The notes under the pieces: model-generated
What the model saw: only the letters and a program-made list of their open reading frames with translations
The model's database searches: none
What the model was told of the DNA's origin: nothing
From: Acidimicrobiales bacterium
GTDB taxonomy: Bacteria; Actinomycetota; Acidimicrobiia; Acidimicrobiales; JAUJNH01
DNA length: 64,000 bases
Assembly: GCA_030448245.1 (NCBI GenBank)
Contig: JAUJNH010000008.1
Coordinates: 1-64,000 of the forward strand
Direction of reading: 5' to 3'
Part shown: positions 43,944-52,155 of the stretch, one piece after another
Position numbering within the stretch: position 1 is the first letter of the stretch
Layout of the letters: every line of letters begins with the position of its first letter
Program-made: the position numbers and the translations under genes

Positions 43944-44789
43944 CTAGAGACCGGCGAACAGGTCAGCTTCCGGCAGCTCGGTGGGAACGCTCGAGCGGGC
44001 CAGGACCCAGTCGTCGAAGGGGTGGACGGTGCGGGCCACGTCCCACGGCAGGCCGAACCAGAACGGGCTGGTCGGGTCGACCTGGGTGGCGTGGGCCAGG
44101 AGGGCGTCACGCCGCACGTCCTCGAAGCCGTGGAGGGCCACCGACGTGGTGATCCTCTCGTCCTGGCCGGCCCGGTCGAGCCACTCGGGCGTGTAGGGCG
44201 ACTCGAGGCCCAGCTCGAGGAACTTCTCGTGCAGGCCGACCATCCGGGCTCGCGCCCAGACCGACCAGTACACCTTGGCCACCTGCCACGGCGGGCCCGC
44301 CTCGGCGTAGCGGGCCGGATCGGCCGCGGCTTCGACGGCCGGCATGGTGACCTCGTGGACCCGTAGGTGGTCCGGGTGGGGGTAGCCCTTCTGGTCGTCG
44401 CCATAGGTGAGCACCACCTGCGGCGAGGTGCGGCGCAGGATGCCCACCAGACGGCCCACGGCCTCGTCGAGCGGCGCGTTGGCGAAGTTGTCGGGGCGGG
44501 CGTTGGCCTCGGTGTCGGGCATCCCCGAGTCGCGGTAGCCCAGCATCACGACCTCGTGGTAGCCGATGATGCGGGCCGCCTCTGCCAGCTCGTCGAGCCG
44601 CACCTCGGGCAGCCGCTCGGCCACCTCCGGCCGCTCCATCGCCGGGTTCAGAATCGACCCCTCCTCGCCGCCGGTGCAGCAGACCAGCACGCAGTGCACG
44701 CCCTCGGCCGCGTAGCGGGCCACGGTGCCGGCGCCCTTCGACGACTCGTCGTCGGGGTGGGCGTGGACGGCGAGGAGGCATCGGCGCAT
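43944..44789 (-). CDS. mca: Mycothiol S-conjugate amidase
   Basis: The 281-residue PIG-L-type zinc hydrolase has zinc motif AVHAHPDDESSKGAGT, a third ligand in YPHPDHLRVHEV, and CCTGGEEGSILNPAM, the Mca pattern. The length and the region MVGLHEKFLELGLESPYTPEWL favour Mca over MshB. It cleaves mycothiol conjugates for detoxification. An upstream small membrane protein gene precedes it. Confidence 0.85.
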   Translation of the reverse strand: MRRCLLAVHAHPDDESSKGAGTVARYAAEGVHCVLVCCTGGEEGSILNPAMERPEVAERLPEVRLDELAEAARIIGYHEVVMLGYRDSGMPDTEANARPDNFANAPLDEAVGRLVGILRRTSPQVVLTYGDDQKGYPHPDHLRVHEVTMPAVEAAADPARYAEAGPPWQVAKVYWSVWARARMVGLHEKFLELGLESPYTPEWLDRAGQDERITTSVALHGFEDVRRDALLAHATQVDPTSPFWFGLPWDVARTVHPFDDWVLARSSVPTELPEADLFAGL

Positions 44790-44805
44790 GAGGCCAGATT
44801 CTCGC

Positions 44806-45085
44806 TCAGCCCGGCGGGTGACGAAGACGCCATCGTGCCGCCAGGACGGCGGTCAGGGCGAAGGCCAGCAGACCGGCGAGCGGGGCGGCCCGCAGCCCGC
44901 TGCGGACGAAGGGGCGCTGCAGGCCGATCCCCGGCTCGGTCGCCTTGGCCCAGAGGAAGCGGGCCGGCGATGAGGCCGACCAGGGCGAAGCCCACGAGCA
45001 GCCCGGTGCCGAGACCGAAGGCCAACGCCGGGCCCCAGGGTCGCCCGGCCAGGGGCGCCGACCGCTGGCGACCGGGGTCCTGCAT
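44806..45085 (-). pseudogene. Small membrane protein (one frameshift)
   Basis: ATG 45085 gives MQDPGRQRSAPLAG..WGPALAFGLGTGLLVGFALVGLIA; after an indel near 44970 it continues ARFLWAKATEPGIGLQRPFVRSGLRAAPLAGLLAFALTAVLAARW and stops at 44806, 17 bases before mca. Two membrane helices, about 93 residues if repaired. Likely operonic with mca; function unknown. Confidence 0.5.
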
Positions 45086-45128
45086 GGCCACGAGCCGGAA
45101 GGGTAGGCCGTGCCATGCTCGCCGGCGC

Positions 45129-45857
45129 ATGCAGGCGTCCCGGGTCGTCCTGGCCAGCGTTGCCCTCGTCGCCTCGGCCTCCGGCTGCGGCGACGGCGAC
45201 GACGGTCTGGGTGAAAGGGCGCGGGACGTCGGCCGGCGACGGGCAGAGCAGGCCCGGGCCACGGCCGAGGAGGCTGGCCTGCCCGACGACGTCGCCGCCC
45301 TCATCGCCGACGCCGCCGGGGCCGTCGGCCGGACCTTCACCGTGACCTACGACACCGGTGACGGCGGCAGAGCCACCCTGGCGCAGGCGCCGCCCCGCCG
45401 CCGCCTCGTCCTGGCCCGGCCCGGCGGCGTGACCCGGGCGACCCTCGTCAACGAGCAGGGGTCCTTCGCCTGCGAGCAACGCGAGGGGGCATGGACCTGC
45501 CTGCCGTCGCGCGAGCCGCCGCCCGAGGTGGCGGCTTTCGCGGCCACCGACCTCGAGCGGACGATCGGGTCGCTGTCGGCCGCACGCGTCACCTACGACC
45601 TGCGGGTCGAGCCGCGCCGGCTGGCCGGCGTCGAGGCCCGCTGCCTCGTCACCGAGCGGAAGCCCTCGGCGGCCGGGGATCCCGCGCTCGGTGAGCGCGG
45701 GACCCTGTGCGTGGCGCCGTCAGGAGCGGCCCTGGCCATCGATCAGCCCGGCCAACGGCTCACCGCCGTCGAGTACGCCGACGACGCCGATCCCGCCACG
45801 TTCATCCTCCCCGGCCCCGTGGCCACCACGACCCTCGCCCCTCCGCCGACCCGCTAG
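45129..45857 (+). CDS. Lipoprotein, unknown
   Basis: The 242-residue protein has lipobox ASASGC near 20, a charged helical segment, then a beta-rich domain (VGRTFTVTYDTGDGG, FACEQREGAWTCL, VEARCLVTER, RGTLCVAPSG) with four Cys that could form two disulfides. It overlaps the mca promoter region divergently and ends 9 bases before the next gene. No family recognised. Confidence 0.6.
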   Translation: MQASRVVLASVALVASASGCGDGDDGLGERARDVGRRRAEQARATAEEAGLPDDVAALIADAAGAVGRTFTVTYDTGDGGRATLAQAPPRRRLVLARPGGVTRATLVNEQGSFACEQREGAWTCLPSREPPPEVAAFAATDLERTIGSLSAARVTYDLRVEPRRLAGVEARCLVTERKPSAAGDPALGERGTLCVAPSGAALAIDQPGQRLTAVEYADDADPATFILPGPVATTTLAPPPTR

Positions 45858-45866
45858 GAGCACCCG

Positions 45867-46961
45867 GTGGAGCCCGTCACGACGAGAGAGCTGAACCGCT
45901 GGACGCTGGCCCGCCAGCTCCTGCTGGAGCGGGCCTCGCTGCCGCCGGCCGCCGCGGTGGAGGCACTCGCCGGCATGCAGGCGCAGGCCCCGAGGGCGCC
46001 CTACATCGGCCTGTGGTCGCGCCTCGTCGGGTTCCAGGTGGCCGACCTCGAGGAGGCGCTCTGGGCTCGAGCGGTGGTGAAGACCACGGTGATGCGCGGC
46101 ACGCTCCACCTCGTCGCCGCCTCCCGGCTGGCCTCGTTCCGGGCGGCGACCGGCAGCGCCTACTACGACGGCACCCTGCGGCTCCTGGCCGGCCTCGGTC
46201 TCGACCTCGAGGCCGTGCGGGTCCGGGTGGCCGCCCGGGTCGAGGAGCGGACGAGGTCTCGCACCGAGGTGTTCCGGCTCGTCGCCGAACAGGTCGCCCA
46301 GCCCCACCCGGCGTGGCTGACCGACCGCCCGAGCGCCGTCGCCGCCCTCTCCGTCACCACCGACCTCGTCAACGCCCCCGACGACGCCCTGTTCTCGGCC
46401 CCGGCCAAGAGCCGCTACGAGGTCCTGCGGACGGCGGCGCCGGATTCCGTCGAGGCGGCCCGCCGGGTGGCCTCGGACTACCTGGCCGCCTACGGCCCGG
46501 CCACCACGGCCGACCTGGCGGCCTGGTCGGGCCGGCCGGCTCGCGCCTTTTCGGAGGGGCTGGCCGCCCTCGACCTGGTGCGCTTCGTCGCCGAGGACGG
46601 CAGGACCATGCTCGACCTCGCCGACGCCCCCCGGCCTGACGCCGACGTCCTCCCGCCCGTGCGCTTCCTGCCCGTCTGGGACAGCCTCCTCCTGGCCCAC
46701 GCCCGCCGCGAGCGGGTGCTGTCGGACGACCACCGCAAGCTGGTGATCGCCAAGAACGGCGACGTGGCCCCGACGTTCCTGGTCGACGGGGTCGTGGCCG
46801 GCACCTGGGCCGTTCCCCCGTGGGCGGCGCCGGCCTCGCTCACCCTGCGGCCGCTCGTGCGCCTGTCGAGGAGCGACAGGGCGGCGGTGGCCGCCGAGGG
46901 CGGTCGGCTGCTGGCCTGGCTGCGGCCCGAGGCGGCCGACGCACCGGTCGGGTGGGCCTGA
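45867..46961 (+). CDS. Winged-helix DNA-binding protein (YcaQ/AlkX-like, PF06224)
   Basis: The 364-residue protein begins with TTRELNRWTLARQLLLERA, then VEALAGMQAQAPRAPYIGLWSRL, VVKTTVMRGTLHLVAA and late FLPVWDSLLLAHARRERVLSDDHR...NGDVAPTFLVDGVVAGTW. These are the conserved blocks of the winged-helix family that includes the interstrand-crosslink glycosylases YcaQ and AlkX. Glycosylase activity is possible but unproven. AGGAG upstream. Confidence 0.8.
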   Translation: MEPVTTRELNRWTLARQLLLERASLPPAAAVEALAGMQAQAPRAPYIGLWSRLVGFQVADLEEALWARAVVKTTVMRGTLHLVAASRLASFRAATGSAYYDGTLRLLAGLGLDLEAVRVRVAARVEERTRSRTEVFRLVAEQVAQPHPAWLTDRPSAVAALSVTTDLVNAPDDALFSAPAKSRYEVLRTAAPDSVEAARRVASDYLAAYGPATTADLAAWSGRPARAFSEGLAALDLVRFVAEDGRTMLDLADAPRPDADVLPPVRFLPVWDSLLLAHARRERVLSDDHRKLVIAKNGDVAPTFLVDGVVAGTWAVPPWAAPASLTLRPLVRLSRSDRAAVAAEGGRLLAWLRPEAADAPVGWA

Positions 46962-46965
46962 CGGC

Positions 46966-48192
46966 TCACCCGGGGGCTCTGCGGGTGAAGCGGGCCACGG
47001 CCTCGACGTGGCTGGTGTGGGGGAACAGGTCGAGGACCCGCACCCGCTCCAGGGTGTAGCCCCGGTCGGCGAGCAGTCGGCTGTCGCGTCCGAGCGACGC
47101 CGGGTCGCAGCTGACCAGGACGATCGTCGGAGCAGCGGCCCCGGCCAGGGCGTCGACGGCCTCGGGCCCCAGGCCTGCCCGGGCCGGGTCGGCCACGATC
47201 ACGGCCGGCGGCACGTCGGTCGACCAGACCGAGACGTCGCCCTCGAGCACCTCGGCGTCGAACCCCTTCAGGTTGTGCAGGGCGTCCTCGACGGCGGCGT
47301 GGCCGGACTCGACGCACTCGAGGCGCACGCCCGGGTGGCGGTCGGCCAGCACGGCGCCGACCACCCCGACGCCGGCGTAGGCGTCGACCAGGAGCCCCCC
47401 GCCGTCCAGGTCCTTGCCGAGGGCGTTGTCGACGGCGTCGACCAGCAGCTCGGCCGCGGCCGGGCCCGACTGGAAGAACGAGCGGGCCGAGACCCGGAAC
47501 CGGCGGCCGTGGACCACCTCGGTGACGGCGCCGTTGCGGTGGCCCAGGGCGTGGGAGGGGATCACCTTCACACCGGCCGGCACCTCGACGCCGCGCCCCA
47601 CCCGCGGGGCGGGGACGCACACGACGTGACCGGTGGCCAGCGACGCCCGGATGAGCACCTCCCGGGCGCCGGGGAACCGACCCTCGGACAGCACCTGCTG
47701 CACGGGCGGGGCCGCGATGACGCACAGGGGGACGGCCACGTGGTCGTGGCTGCGCCGGCGGCGGAAGCGGGGGAGGCCGTCGCGGTCGACGCCCGCCCGG
47801 ACGGTGGTCCGGTAGCCGTCGGCCGGGACGCCGTGCACGGCTTCGAGCACCGGGGGGTCGTCCACCCGGCCCAGGCGGCGCAGGGCGTCCACCACGATCG
47901 CCCGCTTCATCGCTCGCTGACCGGCCACGTCGGCGTGCTGCAGGTCGCAGCCGCCGCACCCCTCGAGGAAGTGGGGGCACGGCGGTGCCGTGCGGTGAGG
48001 CGACGCCTCGAGCACCTCGACCGCGGTGGTCCGCAGGAAGTCCCGCTTCACCTCGCTGACCTCGGCCACGACCCGCTCGCCGGCCAGCGCCGCCGCCACG
48101 AAGACGACACGGCCGTCGTCGTGGCGGGCCAGGGCGTCGCCTCCGGCGGCCACGCCCGTGGTGGTGAGCGTCAGCCGATCGCCGGGTCCCAT
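46966..48192 (-). CDS. RlmD/TrmA-type RNA (uracil-5-)-methyltransferase
   Basis: Start ATG 48192 is preferred; TAGCGT (48203-48208) lies 10 bases before it. 408 residues: TRAM domain (LTLTTTGVAAGGDALARHDDGRVVFV), iron-sulfur Cys in CPHFLEGCGGCDLQH, SAM motif DAYAGVGVVGAVLA, catalytic VSCDPASLGRD and DLFPHTSHVEAVARF. It methylates uridines of 23S rRNA or tRNA. Confidence 0.85.
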   Translation of the reverse strand: MGPGDRLTLTTTGVAAGGDALARHDDGRVVFVAAALAGERVVAEVSEVKRDFLRTTAVEVLEASPHRTAPPCPHFLEGCGGCDLQHADVAGQRAMKRAIVVDALRRLGRVDDPPVLEAVHGVPADGYRTTVRAGVDRDGLPRFRRRRSHDHVAVPLCVIAAPPVQQVLSEGRFPGAREVLIRASLATGHVVCVPAPRVGRGVEVPAGVKVIPSHALGHRNGAVTEVVHGRRFRVSARSFFQSGPAAAELLVDAVDNALGKDLDGGGLLVDAYAGVGVVGAVLADRHPGVRLECVESGHAAVEDALHNLKGFDAEVLEGDVSVWSTDVPPAVIVADPARAGLGPEAVDALAGAAAPTIVLVSCDPASLGRDSRLLADRGYTLERVRVLDLFPHTSHVEAVARFTRRAPG

Positions 48193-48235
48193 AGGGCGGG
48201 GCACGCTACAAGCCGTTCACGCCGGCGACGGCGGC

Positions 48236-48241
48236 TACGGT
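48236..48241 (+). promoter_or_regulatory. Putative leaderless -10 (TACGGT)
   Basis: Seven bases before ATG 48249 of glutamate dehydrogenase; 27 bases from the divergent -10 at 48203-48208. Confidence 0.4.
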
Positions 48242-48248
48242 CCGCGGC

Positions 48249-49487
48249 ATGAGCCCGATCGAGGAGGTCAACGCCTACGTGCGGGAGGCGGCCGGCCTCC
48301 TCGATATCTCCGACGACCTCCTCACCGTGCTCACCACCTCGTACCGGGAGGTGACCGTGCAGGTGCCGGTTCGGCTGGACGACGGCCGCCTCGGCGTGTA
48401 CCGGGGCTACCGGGTGCAGCACAACGGCGCTCGAGGCCCGTACAAGGGCGGCATCCGCTACCACCCGGAGGCCGACATCGACGAGGTGCGGGCGCTGGCC
48501 TCGCTGATGACGTGGAAGACGGCCCTGATGGGCCTGCCCTACGGGGGGGCGAAGGGCGGGGTGCAGTGCGATCCGCACGCCATGAGCGGCCGCGAGCTCG
48601 AGCGCCTGACCCGCCGGTTCACCAACGCCATCGGCCACGTCATCGGCGTGCAGCGCGACATCCCGGCGCCCGACGTGGGCACCAACGCCCAGACGATGGC
48701 CTGGATGATGGACGCCTACTCGGGCCGCTACGGCCACTCGCCGGCCATCGTGACGGGCAAGCCGCTCGAGCTCGGCGGTGCCCCGGGGCGGGAGGCGGCC
48801 ACCGGCCGGGGCGTCGTCTACTGCCTGGCCGCCGCCTGTCGGCGCTGGAAGCTGGACCTGGCGACGCTCACGGTCGCCGTGCAGGGCTTCGGCAACGTCG
48901 GCTCGTGGGCGGCACGGGAGCTGGTTGAGTGCGGCGCCCGGGTGGTGGCGGTGTCGGACGTCAGCGGTGGCCTGCACGACGAGCGGGGCCTCGACGTGGT
49001 GGCCCTGCTCGAGCGGGCCGACCGCCGCGAGCCGCTGGCCGCGGCCGCCGGCCACCTGGGTGACGCCACCACGAACACCGAGCTGCTCGAGCTCGACGTC
49101 GACGTCCTCATCCCGGCCGCGCTGGGCGGGGTGCTGCACGAGGGCAACGCCCGGTCGGTGCAGGCGTCCATCGTGGTCGAGGCGGCCAACCACCCCACCA
49201 CCCCGGAGGCCGACAAGCTGCTGCAGGACGCCGGGGTGCGCATCCTGCCCGACGTCCTGGCCAATGCCGGCGGGGTCACCGGCTCCTACTTCGAATGGGC
49301 TCAGGACATCCAGGTCTTCCAGTGGAAGGAGGACCGCTTCAACGCCGAGCTCCGCGACGTGATGGAGCGGGCCTTTTGCGAGACGGCCGACTTCGCCGAG
49401 GGCCGCGGCGTCTCGCTGCGCCAGGCCGCCTTTGCCATCGGCCTCGAACGGGTGGCCCACGCCTCCACCCTCCGGGGCTACGTCTGA
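48249..49487 (+). CDS. gdhA: Glu/Leu/Phe/Val dehydrogenase (glutamate dehydrogenase)
   Basis: The 412-residue protein has RVQHNGARGPYKGGIRYHP, the catalytic Lys in ALMGLPYGGAKGGVQ, PAPDVGTNAQTMAWMMD and the NAD fold VAVQGFGNVGSWAAREL. Length and motifs match hexameric glutamate dehydrogenases of the short type. It interconverts glutamate and 2-oxoglutarate. Confidence 0.9.
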   Translation: MSPIEEVNAYVREAAGLLDISDDLLTVLTTSYREVTVQVPVRLDDGRLGVYRGYRVQHNGARGPYKGGIRYHPEADIDEVRALASLMTWKTALMGLPYGGAKGGVQCDPHAMSGRELERLTRRFTNAIGHVIGVQRDIPAPDVGTNAQTMAWMMDAYSGRYGHSPAIVTGKPLELGGAPGREAATGRGVVYCLAAACRRWKLDLATLTVAVQGFGNVGSWAARELVECGARVVAVSDVSGGLHDERGLDVVALLERADRREPLAAAAGHLGDATTNTELLELDVDVLIPAALGGVLHEGNARSVQASIVVEAANHPTTPEADKLLQDAGVRILPDVLANAGGVTGSYFEWAQDIQVFQWKEDRFNAELRDVMERAFCETADFAEGRGVSLRQAAFAIGLERVAHASTLRGYV

Positions 49488-49489
49488 CC

Positions 49490-49690
49490 CAGCGCGCCCG
49501 CCGCCACCCGCATCGGCCATCAGCCCGTCGTAGGCCGCGGCGCGTGCCTCGGCGTCAGGCGAGCGCAGCACCGCCGAGGGGTGGATGGTGGCCAGCAGCC
49601 GAACGGGGGCCGGCGGCGGGGCCGGGCCAGTCGAGGAACCCGGGCACGGTCACGGGTCACCGGGAAGCCGCCGCACGGTGAGACGACGAC
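49490..49690 (-). pseudogene. UdgX-like uracil-DNA glycosylase, C-terminal remnant
   Basis: On the minus strand one reads GGFPVTRDR, then after an indel GFLDWPGP and RLLATIHPSAVLRSPDAEARAAAYDGLMADAG. HPSAVLR is the diagnostic C-terminal motif of family 4/UdgX glycosylases. Only 60 residues of about 200 are present and there is no stop before the gdhA end, so this is a relic. Confidence 0.6.
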
Positions 49691-49703
49691 GGCCCTGCCG
49701 GCG

Positions 49704-50336
49704 CTACGAGGGCGAGGCCGGCTCCTCGGCGTCGTCGAGGTCGGCGTCGTCGAGGTCGCCGTCGGCGGCGTCGTCGGGAGCGTCGCCGTCATCAGGGTCA
49801 GCGCCTGCTCCGGCCGAGTCCGATCCCGGCGGGTCCTCGAGCCGCTTCTTCTTCTTCGTCTTCTTCCGAGAGCCCGACGAGTCGAGGACCCGTTCGAGGG
49901 TCCGCTCGAGGTCGTCGCTGGTGACGACGTCGGCGAGGGCGATACGGATCGAGGCCAGCTCCCGGGCCAGGTACTCGGTGTCCTGCTGGGTGCGTCGAGC
50001 CTCGTCGCGGTCACGCTCGAGGGCCTCGCGGTCACGGTCCTCCTGGCGGTTCTGGGCCAGGAGGATGAGGGGGGCGGCGTACGAGGCCTGCATCGACAGG
50101 GCGAGGGTCAGGAGGATGTAGGGGTACTCGTCGAACGGGGTGAAGATCTCGTTCCAGGCGATCCACAGGATGATGACGATCGTCTGGATGATCAGGAACC
50201 TGGCGGTGCCCAGGTAGCGGGCGACACCTTCGGCGAAGCGGCCGAAGGTGTCGGGTGAGAACGAGGGCGAGATGCGCCTCGGGTCAGCCGCCGCCGGGGT
50301 GGCGAGGCGCTGGGCCGGGTCTCGGCGGCGCGCCAC
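49704..50336 (-). CDS. DUF1003 membrane protein
   Basis: The 210-residue protein has ARYLGTARFLIIQTIVIILWIAWNE and FDEYPYILLTLALSMQASYAAPLILLAQNRQEDRDR, the DUF1003 signature with two helices, then a coiled coil (RDEARRTQQDTEYLARELASI). The last 60 residues are acidic Asp-rich. It lies just downstream of the MgtE_N/CBS gene, a frequent actinobacterial pairing. Confidence 0.9.
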   Translation of the reverse strand: MARRRDPAQRLATPAAADPRRISPSFSPDTFGRFAEGVARYLGTARFLIIQTIVIILWIAWNEIFTPFDEYPYILLTLALSMQASYAAPLILLAQNRQEDRDREALERDRDEARRTQQDTEYLARELASIRIALADVVTSDDLERTLERVLDSSGSRKKTKKKKRLEDPPGSDSAGAGADPDDGDAPDDAADGDLDDADLDDAEEPASPS

Positions 50337-50366
50337 CTGGAGGCCTCCTGCGGGCGGAGCCGGCGG

Positions 50367-51605
50367 TCATCGCCGCCGCCACCCGACGGGGAGGACCCGG
50401 TCGAGCACGTCGTCGACGGTCACCGCCCCCAGCAGCCGCCCGGCCCGGTCGACCACCGGGAGGGCCAGGCCGTCGTAGGCGGCGAGGCGGCGGGCCACCT
50501 CGATCTCGGCCGCGTCGGGTGCCACCGGCTCGGGCGCCTCGTCGTCGAGCACCCGGCCGATGGGGTCGCCCGGCGGCACCCGCAGCAGCCGCTGGAAGCC
50601 GACCATGCCCAGGTAGCGGCCGGTGGGCGCCTCCGTGGGGGGCTCGGTGACGAAGACGTTGCAGGCCAGCACCTGGGGCAGGTCGAACTCGCGCAGGCGG
50701 GCCAGCGCCTCGCCGACGGTGACGTCGGGGCGGAGGATCAGCGGCTCGGGCGTCATCAGCCCGCCGGCCGACCGGGAGTCGTAGGTCAGGAGGCGGCGCA
50801 GGTCGTCGGCCTGCTCCTCGTCCTCCATGGCGCCCAGCACCTCCTCGCGGTCGCCTTCCGACATCTCGGCGAGCAGGTCGGCGGCGTCGTCGGCCTCCAT
50901 CTCGCCCAGCACGGTGGCCACCCGCTCGACGCCGAGGTCCTGGATCAACCGGATCTGCTCGTCCTCGGGCAGCTCCTCGAGCAGGTCGGCCAGCTCGGGG
51001 TCCTCCATGGCCTCGGCCAGCTGGCGGCGCTGGGCCAGCGGCAGGCGCACCACCCGTGTGGCCACCTCGCTGGGGTGCAGGTCGCGCAGCGCCGCCACCT
51101 GCCGGTCGACCTGGCGGCCCGTGTCGAACAGCTCGGGCAGCTCCTTCCACGTGACCGTGCGGCCCACCCGCCTCCGCCGCAGCACCCCCGGCGTCACCAG
51201 GGCCACGTCCTGGACCTGCCACGCCCGGGCGCCCAGCGGCGTCGGGATGATCGACAGGTCGCCCACCACCTCCCCACCGATCCGGCGGCCGACGATGTCG
51301 GCCCGGGCCAGCAGCTCGCCCTCTCGCTTGCGGAAGGCCCGGTAGTCCAAGGTGCCCTGCACCAGCCGCACCCCGCTGGCGTCGATCTCGGCCACCTTGT
51401 TGCCGTTCACGAAGATGCGGCGGCGCCCGGCCGTGCCCACCACGAAGCCGATCACCGGCGGGGGCTCACCCGGCGTCGACGGGACGACGACCACGTCCTG
51501 CACCCGGCCGATGACCGTGCCTTCGCCGTCCAGCAGCGACAGCCGCTGCAGGCGGCTCAGGTACGCCGTCGTCGTCGGCTGGTTGACGGCCACGTGGTGG
51601 AGCAT
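50367..51605 (-). CDS. PRC-barrel / MgtE N-domain / CBS protein without transporter
   Basis: The 412-residue protein starts with a PRC barrel-like part (YLSRLQRLSLLDGEGTVIGRVQDVVV), then MgtE_N superhelix (QRRQLAEAMEDPELADLLEELPEDEQIRLIQDL; EADDAADLLAEMSEGDREEVLGAM), then two CBS halves (SAGGLMTPEPLILRPDVTV; RLAAYDGLALPVVDRAGRLLGAVTVDDVLDRVL). The membrane domain of MgtE is absent. It may sense Mg or nucleotides for the DUF1003 partner. Confidence 0.85.
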   Translation of the reverse strand: MLHHVAVNQPTTTAYLSRLQRLSLLDGEGTVIGRVQDVVVVPSTPGEPPPVIGFVVGTAGRRRIFVNGNKVAEIDASGVRLVQGTLDYRAFRKREGELLARADIVGRRIGGEVVGDLSIIPTPLGARAWQVQDVALVTPGVLRRRRVGRTVTWKELPELFDTGRQVDRQVAALRDLHPSEVATRVVRLPLAQRRQLAEAMEDPELADLLEELPEDEQIRLIQDLGVERVATVLGEMEADDAADLLAEMSEGDREEVLGAMEDEEQADDLRRLLTYDSRSAGGLMTPEPLILRPDVTVGEALARLREFDLPQVLACNVFVTEPPTEAPTGRYLGMVGFQRLLRVPPGDPIGRVLDDEAPEPVAPDAAEIEVARRLAAYDGLALPVVDRAGRLLGAVTVDDVLDRVLPVGWRRR

Positions 51606-51716
51606 GCCACCCTCGTACGAGCGGTCGGGGTGACTTCGCCCGAAATGCCGGCGCCAGAGGCGTCAGCTCGGGCGGCCGCCTGCCGATCTGGGCCGTAGTT
51701 CGAGAGGAGAGAGGCG

Positions 51717-52070
51717 ATGGGCGTCATCGAGGTGGAGCGGATCGGCGGGAAGGATCGGCGGCGGTGGCCGAGGGCGGCGGTGCGGTTCCCCCTGCGGGTC
51801 GTCGACACCGAGGACAGCTTCCGCGTCGTCATCGGCGAGACGCTCAACATCGGCGTCGGGGGCATGTGGGCCGTGCTCGACGGCCCCCTGTTCGGGACGC
51901 TCGAGGCCACCGTCCACCTCGACCTCGGGGGCCGTTCGGCGCTGGTGTGCGAGGCGCTGGTCCTCGACGGTCGGGCTGTCGAGGACGGCTGGGAATACCG
52001 CCTGGCCTTTCGCGGCCTCGACCCCCACGAGCTCACGACCCTGGCCGACGTCGTCGCCCGGACGAGCTGA
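51717..52070 (+). CDS. PilZ domain protein
   Basis: The 117-residue protein has RRRWPRAAVRFPLRV, the RxxxR motif, and NIGVGGMWAVL, the D/NxSxxG-type motif, followed by strands (EATVHLDLGG, WEYRLAFRGLDP). PilZ binds cyclic di-GMP. AGAGGAGAGAGGCG precedes the ATG. Confidence 0.85.
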   Translation: MGVIEVERIGGKDRRRWPRAAVRFPLRVVDTEDSFRVVIGETLNIGVGGMWAVLDGPLFGTLEATVHLDLGGRSALVCEALVLDGRAVEDGWEYRLAFRGLDPHELTTLADVVARTS

Positions 52071-52155
52071 GAGCCACCCCGCCCGACGACAGCAGCCGGT
52101 TCAGCAGGCCGGCAAGGGGGCGCACGCCCTCGGGCGGCAGGCGGTGGGAGTCGGA

